NCBI GenBank assembly: GCA_001796525.1
Contig: MGMT01000076.1
Location: 254-25,558, forward strand
Source of the DNA: Chloroflexi bacterium RBG_13_51_52
GTDB lineage: Bacteria > Chloroflexota > Dehalococcoidia > Dehalococcoidales > RBG-16-60-22
Direction of reading: 5' to 3'
Length of the DNA: 25,305 bases
The position numbers and the translations under genes are program-made. Below are positions 14,594 to 21,550 of this stretch, in pieces. Position 1 is the stretch's first letter. Each line of letters begins with the position of its first letter. The notes beneath the pieces were generated by a model, which was given only the letters and a program-made list of their open reading frames with translations, made no database searches and was not told where the DNA came from.

Positions 14594-15577
14594 ATGGCTA
14601 AAAATCAGTTTGAGAAATATGTGGTAAGTAAGCCTCTTTACGAGTCAGGCAACTACAAAGGGCGACAGAGTCCAGCGATGACTTTGATAAGCCGCAAACA
14701 GATACCCGAAGCTAAAAATTATATAGAAATCGCATGGATAAATGATATCCCGCAGTCGAACCCGCATTCTTACGAACAGGTGCATGATTATGACGAGATT
14801 ATAATCTACTGGGGTAAAGACTCAGCGAAGCCGCAGGTGCTGGGTGGGGAGATAGAAGTATATATCGGGGGGCAGGCGATAACTTTCAATACGACCACGG
14901 GCATATATATACCGAAAGGTACACCGCACGGGCCGTTTACCTGGAAGAAATTCCAGAAGCCCCATCTGGAAATGCTGATGACGCTGGGGACGGGCGACCC
15001 GCTGAAAGAGTGGGGGAAGGGCAGTAAAGCCGCGGCAAAGAAGCCGACAAAGAAAAATAATTTTGATTATGAGCAGTACGTAATACGCAGTCCGATGCGA
15101 GAGTCGCCCGGGGCGATTTCGGGTCAAGGGCGGCAGAGTCCCACGATGACTTATATGAGCGAAACCCAGATACAAGGCATTAAGACGTATATTGAGTTCG
15201 GCTGGATATGGAAGGTAACGGATACTATCCGCGAGATGAAGCATGATAACTTCGATGAGATAGTCATGCATATCGGCAACGACCCGGATAATCCCGAGGA
15301 CCTCGGCGCGGACATGACCTTCGGGCTCGGCGGAGAAGAGATGAAGTTTAAAACCAACTACGCCATGTTTATTCCCAAGGGCGTGGTGCACGGGCCTCTA
15401 ATCTGGCACGAGGTAAGAAGACATCACATCGAGATGGCAATAATGCTCGGGGCGGGGACGCTTAAGGAAGGGTGGGGATTCGATATCGGCGACATGACCA
15501 GGGCAAGGGCGGCAATAGCTAGGGGGGAGAAAATACCGCTAATCCAGCGGAATCCTCCCAACCGGCCGAAAAAATAA
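14594..15577 (+). CDS. Two-unit cupin-like protein of unknown function
   Basis: 327 aa made of two homologous halves. Unit 1 is about residues 6-140 and unit 2 about 157-292, joined by a Lys-rich linker (KGSKAAAKKPTKKNN). Each unit has the order (E)xYV, a GRQSP-(A/T)-MT segment, a YIE strand followed by W, an HD-x-x-(D)E-I motif (QVHDYDEIII and MKHDNFDEIV), a strand ending in (T/N)-x-x-x-(Y/F)IPKG-x-x-HGP, and a final (H)-x-E-M strand. This is a cupin beta-barrel pattern; the His in HD, the following acid and the His in HGP are metal-ligand candidates. The usual first His of the cupin HxH is missing from both units. A C-terminal basic tail follows (residues 293-327). No signal peptide. No enzymatic activity can be assigned. 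It has a strong promoter and RBS. Confidence 0.7.
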   Translation: MAKNQFEKYVVSKPLYESGNYKGRQSPAMTLISRKQIPEAKNYIEIAWINDIPQSNPHSYEQVHDYDEIIIYWGKDSAKPQVLGGEIEVYIGGQAITFNTTTGIYIPKGTPHGPFTWKKFQKPHLEMLMTLGTGDPLKEWGKGSKAAAKKPTKKNNFDYEQYVIRSPMRESPGAISGQGRQSPTMTYMSETQIQGIKTYIEFGWIWKVTDTIREMKHDNFDEIVMHIGNDPDNPEDLGADMTFGLGGEEMKFKTNYAMFIPKGVVHGPLIWHEVRRHHIEMAIMLGAGTLKEGWGFDIGDMTRARAAIARGEKIPLIQRNPPNRPKK

Positions 15578-15588
15578 GTCTGTTCCAG

Positions 15589-15639
15589 AGTGCCCGGGCT
15601 TTTCAGGTGAAAACAAGGAGAGTCCGGGCGACTTTTTTA
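15589..15639 (+). terminator. Rho-independent terminator between the two cupin genes
   Basis: A 12-bp stem with one bulge: AGT-GCCCGG-GCT (15589-15600) pairs with AGT-CCGGGC-GACT (15621-15632), and six T follow (15633-15638). The loop itself contains a TTTTC-AGGT-GAAAA hairpin. It lies only 11 bases after the first cupin gene's stop and 35 bases before the next start, leaving little room for a separate promoter. Confidence 0.8.
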
Positions 15640-15672
15640 TGGCACGTTTAATAAAGGAAGGGGAAAGGAAAA

Positions 15673-16134
15673 ATGGCTAAATTAAAAACCCGCAAATACA
15701 TCGTGACGGATATAAAAGCGGAAAAGCTGTTTCCCGGCGAGAGAAAATGGGCGGGAAGACCATCCGGTGGCGGACAGGCTATGCCCACGCATGTAATGTG
15801 GCTGGATGGGGATGTTGTCCCTGGGGCTTTTGTTTCGGAGTGCGTATGGATATGGCCGGAGTGCGCCTCGGAGAAGCCCGCCGCCCAGGCGCACACCCAT
15901 GATTTTACCGAAACAATCACATTCTTCGGCACGGATTTTAGTAATCCGCAGGACCTTTGTGGGGAGGTGGAACTGTGGCTCGATGGCGAAAAGCATATTA
16001 TGACCAAGAGTTTTTTAGCCTACATACCGGCGGGTATGACGCACTGCCCGTTAATCGTGAGGAAAGTAGAAAGGCCGATATTTCATTTTACAGTGGGGTT
16101 GGGGGGCGAGTACATTCGAGGGGTAAAAGAATAG
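15673..16134 (+). CDS. Single-unit cupin-like protein, paralogue of the neighbouring gene
   Basis: 153 aa and homologous to each half of the preceding protein: KYIVTDIK near the start, AHTHDFTETITFFGTD (cupin motif 1 with an intact HxH plus Glu), NPQDLCGEVELWLDGE, and YIPAGMTHCPLIVRKV (motif 2 with the third His). Here all the usual cupin metal ligands are present (H-x-H, E, H), unlike in the two-unit paralogue, so this copy is the better candidate for a metal-dependent function. It has a conserved Trp-rich segment CVWIWPEC. The ribosome site GGAAGG lies 10-15 bases before the ATG. With the terminator immediately upstream, it is probably made by read-through, at a lower level than the first gene. 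Confidence 0.75.
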   Translation: MAKLKTRKYIVTDIKAEKLFPGERKWAGRPSGGGQAMPTHVMWLDGDVVPGAFVSECVWIWPECASEKPAAQAHTHDFTETITFFGTDFSNPQDLCGEVELWLDGEKHIMTKSFLAYIPAGMTHCPLIVRKVERPIFHFTVGLGGEYIRGVKE

Positions 16135-16152
16135 GCGGTCGTATTATACTAC

Positions 16153-16181
16153 TTGCGTTTTTACTTTAATTAGGATATGAT
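16153..16181 (+). promoter_or_regulatory. Candidate promoter of the MFS leader
   Basis: TTGCGT (16153-16158, 3 of 6) and TATGAT (16176-16181, 5 of 6), 17 bases apart. A transcript from about 16188 would run through the mini-ORF at 16243 and the terminator at 16329 before reaching the MFS gene. Confidence 0.4.
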
Positions 16182-16242
16182 AGTTGCTTGATATTTATTG
16201 AAAAGCAGGGAAATACTTTTAGGAAACTCCGGAGAAAGCAGA

Positions 16243-16278
16243 ATGAGAAAGAAATTTACGGAGGGGAGGGCAGGATAA
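16243..16278 (+). CDS. Possible leader peptide (11 aa)
   Basis: ATG 16243, eleven codons (MRKKFTEGRAG), TAA at 16276-16278, with GGAG at 16231-16234, eight bases before the start. It is rich in Lys/Arg (4 of 11). It lies between a promoter-like pair and a terminator, ahead of a transporter gene. Too short to prove coding; offered as a leader-peptide candidate only. Confidence 0.25.
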   Translation: MRKKFTEGRAG

Positions 16279-16328
16279 GGAAGAATTAAAGGCGATAATT
16301 TCTATTCATACCTACCGTTGCTAACACA

Positions 16329-16359
16329 CCTTAGAGCGATAATCGTCTAAGGTTTTTTT
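16329..16359 (+). terminator. Rho-independent terminator just upstream of the MFS gene
   Basis: CCTTAGA (16329-16335) pairs with TCTAAGG (16346-16352); the inner CGAT/ATCG can extend the stem, and a run of seven T follows (16353-16359). It ends 30 bases before the MFS start and about 195 bases after the cupin stop, so it may end the cupin transcript or act as an attenuator of the MFS transporter. Confidence 0.75.
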
Positions 16360-16388
16360 ATATTTTTAATCAAGGGTATAAAAAACGA

Positions 16389-17747
16389 GTGAAAACCAAA
16401 CAAATACAACGCCAAGTAAGAAAAAGTCTAAGACTAAGCGTGCTTGACGGAAGCGCCTATGCCGCTATGCTGGGGCTGACACAGAACTATATCACACCTC
16501 TGGCACTGGAACTGAAAGCGAGTAGTGTCCAGATAGGTCTATTGTCAAGTATGCCAAGCTTTGCCATGGCGATTTCGCAGCTGGCATCGCCCGACCTATC
16601 GGAAAGAGCCGGCAGCCGCAAGGGTCTGATATTACCCGTAGTCTTTCTGCACGCGGTAATGTTTATACCTATCCTGCTGGTGCCCTATTTTTTCAATATC
16701 TCTCCGGTATGGTGGTTGATAGGGTTTGTGACGGTAAGCGTTGTGCTGGGGGCGATCGCCAATCCGGCTTGGGGCAGCATGATGGCGGACCTGGTGCCGA
16801 CACGCTTGAGAGGGAGATATTTCGGCTCCAGAGGGAGGATAGCAGGTTTTATTACCCTCGTTTTCCAGTTTATAGGCGGGGGCATATTGCAGTTATTCAC
16901 CGGCACAATCTACACTGGTTATACCATTCTCTTTGCCGGAGCGGCGATGTTCCGCCTGCTTTCGTTTTTCTTTCTATCCCGCCAATATGAGCCCGTGCAG
17001 GTAAGGAGTAAAGAGAAGGGGCCCAACCTGCTGGAGATGATAAAAAAAGCAGGCTCTTCGAACCTGGGGAAATTCATGCTGTATTTCTCGCTGGTAGATT
17101 TTTGCGCTTTAATATCAGCACCTTTCTTTGCCGTTTTCATGCTGCGGGATTTGAATTTCAGCTATATCACGTATGTCATTGTAAGTTCGTCCGCCCAAAT
17201 ATCCACCCTGGTGTTTTTAACGTTCTGGGGACGCCGGGCGGATGTGGTCGGCAATCTCAAGGTTATACGGATAACATCTATGATTCTTCCCATCGTCCCG
17301 ATATTGTGGATTTTTAACGAAAACGTATTTTACCTGGTTGCCGCAAACATAGTGAGTGGATTCGCCTGGTCGGGATTCGGGCTGGCGGGTGTCAATTTCG
17401 CTTATGAAGCTTCAGAACCGGAAAACAGGACCAAGCAGTTGGCTATATTCGGGGCGATGGATGGGATTGCCTGCTGTCTCGGTGCTCTGATAGGTGGGTA
17501 TATAACACCTCACCTGCCGGTTTTGTTTACCTATCAGTTGCGCACCCTGTTTATTATTTCTGGCATGCTTCGGGGCATAGTGGTTATTTTCATGCAGCGA
17601 AAAATAAAGGAAGTACGGCGCGTGTCCGAGATATCTGACTGGGAGTTAATCATGGGGCGGACGGGTAATAAACGCGGGGAAAAGGTGGGGCGAAAATATA
17701 GCTTCCGGAGCAAAAAAAATACAGATAAGCAGGACGGCAGCAGTTAA
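16389..17747 (+). CDS. MFS transporter
   Basis: 452 aa with about 12 hydrophobic helices (residues 15-410), inner membrane. The loop between helices 2 and 3 has SERAGSRKG, and a R-x-RGRYFGSRGR segment (about 138-148) follows helix 4, as in several unclassified MFS permeases. The second half contains WGRRADVVGNLKVI, the equivalent loop of the repeated bundle. The C-terminus is a long basic tail (about 410-452). Substrate and direction are unknown. The start is GTG 16389; no close Shine-Dalgarno site is visible (AAGGG at 16372-16376 is 12 bases away), so translation may be weak or controlled. It lies behind the leader with mini-ORF and terminator and converges on the MMPL gene with an 11-base gap. 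Confidence 0.85.
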   Translation: MKTKQIQRQVRKSLRLSVLDGSAYAAMLGLTQNYITPLALELKASSVQIGLLSSMPSFAMAISQLASPDLSERAGSRKGLILPVVFLHAVMFIPILLVPYFFNISPVWWLIGFVTVSVVLGAIANPAWGSMMADLVPTRLRGRYFGSRGRIAGFITLVFQFIGGGILQLFTGTIYTGYTILFAGAAMFRLLSFFFLSRQYEPVQVRSKEKGPNLLEMIKKAGSSNLGKFMLYFSLVDFCALISAPFFAVFMLRDLNFSYITYVIVSSSAQISTLVFLTFWGRRADVVGNLKVIRITSMILPIVPILWIFNENVFYLVAANIVSGFAWSGFGLAGVNFAYEASEPENRTKQLAIFGAMDGIACCLGALIGGYITPHLPVLFTYQLRTLFIISGMLRGIVVIFMQRKIKEVRRVSEISDWELIMGRTGNKRGEKVGRKYSFRSKKNTDKQDGSS

Positions 17748-17758
17748 AAGCACCCACG

Positions 17759-20275
17759 CTAGTCTTTTTTCATTTTACGGAACAGGGGTGAGGGCCACCA
17801 GTTCCAGCGTCCGAATAAAGCCGCCAGCGAGGGTACCAGGAGCGCTCGCACCAGGAAGGTGTCAATCAGCACACCGAGAGCAATCGCCGTGCCTATCTGG
17901 AGAACCATGGGGAAGGACGAACTTGCCAGGGTGGCGAAAGTACCAGCCAGGATAATACCGCAGGAAGTAATAACGTTGCCGGTATTAGCCACGGCGAGGT
18001 GCACCGCTTCTTTAATGGACTTGTTTTCAGATTCTTCACGGATACGCGATACCAGGAAGATGTTATAGTCCGCGCCCACAGCCGCCAGCATGACGAAGAC
18101 GAATACCGGCAGCATATTGATAAGGCTATCGAATTTAAGTATATCTATAAAAATCCAGGTGGTAATGCCGAGCGTGGCGCCGTAGTTGAGCAATACCGTC
18201 ACGACCATGTAGAGCGAGGCTAAAAGACTGCGCAGCAATATGACGATGACGGCCAGAATACCGATAGAAGTAACTACAATGACGATAGTAAGGTCGTCGT
18301 TGCTGGTAGTTACCATATCGGTATGGAGGGCGGTTTCACCGCCGATATAATGTCCAACATCCAGCAGGTCGGAGGCAGCGAAAGCGACGGCAGCAGCTTC
18401 ACGAATCCTGGGAAGAGCGAGCACAGCGTCATTGGAATAGGGGTCGGCATCGAGTATCAAGTACATCCTGGCAGCAGTGCCGTCGACGGAGAAATAGACC
18501 GCCTTAAGCCATTCGACAAATGTGCCACTGCCGTTCAACTCGAACTCATTGCCCAGAGCCGTTAGAGCATCACCGAGGTCGTAAAGCGAGGTCTGAAGCT
18601 GGGAGATAATGGCTGTAAGCTCCGACGGCGACGCCGTACCAAGCTGGTCGGCTAGAGCCGAAACCCGGGGAAGAATTATCAACGACGAGGTAAAATTCGG
18701 GCTTTGAGTGACGCCGGGATAGTCCATTGCCAGAGATTCCAATCGGCCGGATTGCGACTGCAGCAGAGCCAGATTATTAAAATTAAAACCGGGCGCGGCT
18801 ACCATAGCACCGAGAGTTTTTGCCTGTTCTCCGAGACTGATAAGCTGGCGACCGGCAATCGAAGGATAATCGACTCTTAAAAGGTCTTCGGACGTGGTCA
18901 AAGCCTGCGCCACATGGTCGATGCCTTCAAGTGAGTCCGGAGTAAGCAGGCTGCTGTCTTTAGATTGCATTACCAGGACCAGCGGCGATAGCTCGCCGAC
19001 CGGGAAATGGTCTCTGATGATATTTAGACCTTGAGAAGATTCTTCACCGGAAGACAACTGGGTTAAAACGTTTGCAGATAGCGTGAGTCCGGGAATCGCA
19101 AAATAGGGGATAATAAGCACGATAATAATAGGCACGGCGGTCAATACCGGGTGGCGGGAAATCCACTCTCCGGTTTTCGCCCAGCCCAGTCTTCTCTTTT
19201 TTGGCTTCAAATCGGGCTTGGGCGTGGTTTTAGTGGGCCAGAAGAGGAAACGTCCGAATATAGACATAAGGGCCGGCACCAAGGTTAGTCCGGCAGCCAG
19301 CGTAACGGTAATGCCGATGGCAAGGGCATAACCGCTGGTCTTGGTCATCCCGAAACGTGAAACACTTAAACAGAGGAAGGCGATGATAACAGTTATGGCG
19401 CTGGCCACGATGACCGGGCCGATTTGTTTCATCGTAAAGGCGATACCTTGCTTATGGTCTGACCGTGATATTCCTTCGCGGAAACGAGAGATGATGAACA
19501 GACAATAATCAGTACCGACGCCGAAAATAGTGACCACCATGTAGGCATCGATTACCGTGGAAACGCTTAATCCGGCTTCCGCGAGAAAGCCGATGATACC
19601 CCGCGAGACCAGGAAACTGACACCTATAGCCACCAGAGGCACCATAGCGGCAATCGGCGAGCGATAGACAATGAGAAGCAGGACAATTACCAGTATAATC
19701 GTTACGATAGTCGTTTGGTCGATGGTGCGCTGGACCGAATCAAAGAGGTCGTGAATAAAGCCGACACTTCCGGTGAAATAGAAAGATGTCTCTGGATAAA
19801 GAGCGAACTGCTGGCGTATTTCTTTAATTGCCTGCTTAACGTTATCGTCCAGTGCCGCGGTGGAAAATTCGACGGATAGCATCATGGTGGTGTTATCGGC
19901 GCTGACGAGGGAAGAACGCAGGGCTTCACTATCGAATACCGAGGTAACTCGGCTGACTACTTCGGGACCGTTGGCGGAAATAAGCCAGGTACGCAGCTGC
20001 TTAGCCCGGTTTTCATCCTGCTCATTAAGGCCTGCTTCGTTGTAAACGACGATCAAGCCGCTGCTGGTTTCTTGCGAGCCGGAGCCGAATTTTTCATTTA
20101 AAAGGTTACGGGCGTAGACGGACTCGGTTTTTTCAGGGAGGAATTGACTCTGGTCAGTGACGCCGACCTCTGATAGTGACGGCGCCTGAAATACCAGAAA
20201 GGCGGTGAGGACGAGCCAGACCGCCAGAATATAAAACCGGTATTTCTGGGCGAAATTGCCGAAAGCAGAGAACAT
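17759..20275 (-). CDS. MMPL/RND-family membrane exporter
   Basis: 838 aa. Two homologous halves each have one helix (about residues 12-30 and 380-400), a large extra-cytoplasmic domain, and a bundle of five helices. The proton-relay motif of MMPL proteins is present twice, as GVGTDYCLFIISRFRE (about 254-269) and AVGADYNIFLVSRIRE (about 730-745). Proteins of this class export lipids, sterols, hopanoids or other hydrophobic molecules using the proton gradient. No membrane-fusion or outer-membrane partner is adjacent, as expected for a monoderm or atypical envelope. The substrate is unknown. The start has no ribosome site and lies a few bases from the predicted transcription start. It converges on the MFS gene. 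Confidence 0.93.
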   Translation of the reverse strand: MFSAFGNFAQKYRFYILAVWLVLTAFLVFQAPSLSEVGVTDQSQFLPEKTESVYARNLLNEKFGSGSQETSSGLIVVYNEAGLNEQDENRAKQLRTWLISANGPEVVSRVTSVFDSEALRSSLVSADNTTMMLSVEFSTAALDDNVKQAIKEIRQQFALYPETSFYFTGSVGFIHDLFDSVQRTIDQTTIVTIILVIVLLLIVYRSPIAAMVPLVAIGVSFLVSRGIIGFLAEAGLSVSTVIDAYMVVTIFGVGTDYCLFIISRFREGISRSDHKQGIAFTMKQIGPVIVASAITVIIAFLCLSVSRFGMTKTSGYALAIGITVTLAAGLTLVPALMSIFGRFLFWPTKTTPKPDLKPKKRRLGWAKTGEWISRHPVLTAVPIIIVLIIPYFAIPGLTLSANVLTQLSSGEESSQGLNIIRDHFPVGELSPLVLVMQSKDSSLLTPDSLEGIDHVAQALTTSEDLLRVDYPSIAGRQLISLGEQAKTLGAMVAAPGFNFNNLALLQSQSGRLESLAMDYPGVTQSPNFTSSLIILPRVSALADQLGTASPSELTAIISQLQTSLYDLGDALTALGNEFELNGSGTFVEWLKAVYFSVDGTAARMYLILDADPYSNDAVLALPRIREAAAVAFAASDLLDVGHYIGGETALHTDMVTTSNDDLTIVIVVTSIGILAVIVILLRSLLASLYMVVTVLLNYGATLGITTWIFIDILKFDSLINMLPVFVFVMLAAVGADYNIFLVSRIREESENKSIKEAVHLAVANTGNVITSCGIILAGTFATLASSSFPMVLQIGTAIALGVLIDTFLVRALLVPSLAALFGRWNWWPSPLFRKMKKD

Positions 20276-20286
20276 CGTTGTATATA

Positions 20287-20316
20287 ATTATATTTTGTTC
20301 TTAGAGTAATTGTCTA
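20287..20316 (-). promoter_or_regulatory. MMPL promoter implying a near-leaderless mRNA
   Basis: Minus strand TAGACA (20311-20316, 5 of 6) and a perfect TATAAT (20287-20292), 18 bases apart. The expected start of transcription is near 20280, about five bases from the ATG at 20273-20275, and no Shine-Dalgarno sequence is present. Confidence 0.55.
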
Positions 20317-20394
20317 TACCTTGAGCAGCTATGCGATATCTCAATATCATCACAGGCGAAAAATATACATGGGGAGATTATGCAGGCAAAACGG

Positions 20395-20424
20395 TTGTTT
20401 TAGTTGTATATACTAAGATATAAT
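20395..20424 (+). promoter_or_regulatory. Candidate promoter of the TIGR04076-like gene
   Basis: TTGTTT (20395-20400, 3 of 6) and a perfect TATAAT (20419-20424), 18 bases apart, about 46 bases before the start codon. Confidence 0.5.
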
Positions 20425-20470
20425 CGTTTACACAATTCACGGAGACTATGAGTTTTAAAGGCGGTGAAAG

Positions 20471-21106
20471 ATGTTTAAAGTGAAGTGTAAGCTGGTTTCC
20501 TTCGAGGGTGACGAAAAGGACTATCCCTGCCACTTTAACTATAAAATCGGCGACGAGTTTTATTATGACGGGGTGAACTTTACCGGCAGAATATGCCCGG
20601 GACTGCTGGCTTCAATGATACCGGTTATTCATGGCATTTACCTGCTGGGGAACAAGTATGTCGAGAATGTGATGTACCGCTACAGGGGGCATGACGCCAG
20701 AGACCCTGCTATGGACAAATACGACGGCGCGGGATTCCGTCCCCTGGAAGTCCCCGACCCGGACACCCCTAAAGCCCGGGGAGGACATTTTGTGTGCGGG
20801 GATACCCGGACGCTGGCGCATTTTAGTTGTGAAGCGATTGATTTGAGCGATAGCGATTACGCCCAGCCCTTTTACCAGAGGGAAATAGCTATTCTGGGAA
20901 AAATAGAAAAGGAACCGGGAATAAAAACCGACGAAATCATTAACAGATTTACTGACTTCGAGAGGGAGAAAATTTCTCCACCGCTGACACCTGTATTAAT
21001 GGGTGTTTTACTGGACGCGCTGGTTGATATGAAATATATAGAGATTCGCGACGGGAAAGCTTACGCGACCGGCCACCAGCCACCGAGTCGGCCGAAAACA
21101 GGCTAG
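20471..21106 (+). CDS. TIGR04076-like protein with an added C-terminal helical (winged-helix-like) domain
   Basis: 211 aa. The N-terminal half (about 1-125) opens MFKVKCKLVSFEGDE, continues YKIGDEFYYDG and CPGLLASMIPVIHGIYLLG, and resembles the small TIGR04076 family (normally about 85-100 aa, function unknown). The C-terminal half (about 135-205) reads EIAILGKIEKEPGIKTDEI then PVLMGVLLDALVDMKYIEIRDGKAYA. That helix-turn-helix plus beta-hairpin order looks like a winged-helix fold. Cys residues at about 20, 42 and 109 are possible metal or thiol sites. The start is ATG 20471 behind GGCGGTGA (20461-20468). Its TAG overlaps the stop of the convergent ferritin-like gene in the four bases CTAG (21103-21106). 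The family call is from memory. Confidence 0.6.
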   Translation: MFKVKCKLVSFEGDEKDYPCHFNYKIGDEFYYDGVNFTGRICPGLLASMIPVIHGIYLLGNKYVENVMYRYRGHDARDPAMDKYDGAGFRPLEVPDPDTPKARGGHFVCGDTRTLAHFSCEAIDLSDSDYAQPFYQREIAILGKIEKEPGIKTDEIINRFTDFEREKISPPLTPVLMGVLLDALVDMKYIEIRDGKAYATGHQPPSRPKTG

Positions 21107-21534
21107 AGCAGCTGCTGCAGCTTTTCCAGGCGACTTTCTCTTTTCTTTGCTACCAGTCGGAAAGCCCGGGGAACATCCGCCATCAAAGAATCCGACTGCC
21201 CGGCAGCATCGGTATAGAATGTAATAATCTTATTTTCTATCTCCACGGCCTGCTTCAGGATATCGGCATAGCTGGCATTTTCCGGTATCCCGATACTAAA
21301 GGCATAATTATCCGGATCCAGGTTGAAGGCATAGCCCCCCTCGATGGCATCGGTGATAACGCCGTAATACACCCTGTCTATTTGAATAACATTTTTCTTG
21401 TTCTCTCTGGAAAAAGACAGGAAAGTTTCAGCATCTTTAGTGTATTTCTGGGATAAATGCTCGTAGAATTCAGCCGATTCATTTTCCAGTTTCCTGGCCA
21501 GGGTGATGCCTTCGGATGCGGTGTGTATTATCAT
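21103..21534 (-). CDS. Ferritin-like / rubrerythrin-like four-helix protein, metal site probably lost
   Basis: 143 aa, start at ATG 21532-21534 with GGGGGA nine bases away; the frame stays open upstream into the dehydrogenase, but that stretch is a shadow. The pattern is four helices: GITLARKLENESAEFYEHLSQ (helix 1, about 9-29), a second with ETFLSFSRENKKNVIQID, a third with ILKQAVEIENKIITFYTDAA, and a fourth ending KKRESRLEKLQQLL. Helices 1 and 3 keep the E-x-x-x-F-Y type motif of rubrerythrin-like proteins, but helices 2 and 4 lack the expected E-x-x-H ligands (Asn and Arg at those places). A working diiron site is unlikely. It lies 16 bases downstream of the aldehyde dehydrogenase, so is probably co-transcribed. 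Role unknown. Confidence 0.6.
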   Translation of the reverse strand: MIIHTASEGITLARKLENESAEFYEHLSQKYTKDAETFLSFSRENKKNVIQIDRVYYGVITDAIEGGYAFNLDPDNYAFSIGIPENASYADILKQAVEIENKIITFYTDAAGQSDSLMADVPRAFRLVAKKRESRLEKLQQLL

Positions 21535-21550
21535 TAATAATCTTCCCCCT

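Noticed and set aside
15639..15680. ATG at 15639 as an alternative start or short ORF before the single cupin gene
   Set aside because: It is in another frame, ends after 13 codons and overlaps the terminator tail; ATG 15673 has the GGAAGG site.
20447..20482. Short 11-codon frame overlapping the start of the TIGR04076-like gene
   Set aside because: No ribosome site of its own; coincidental frame in the leader.
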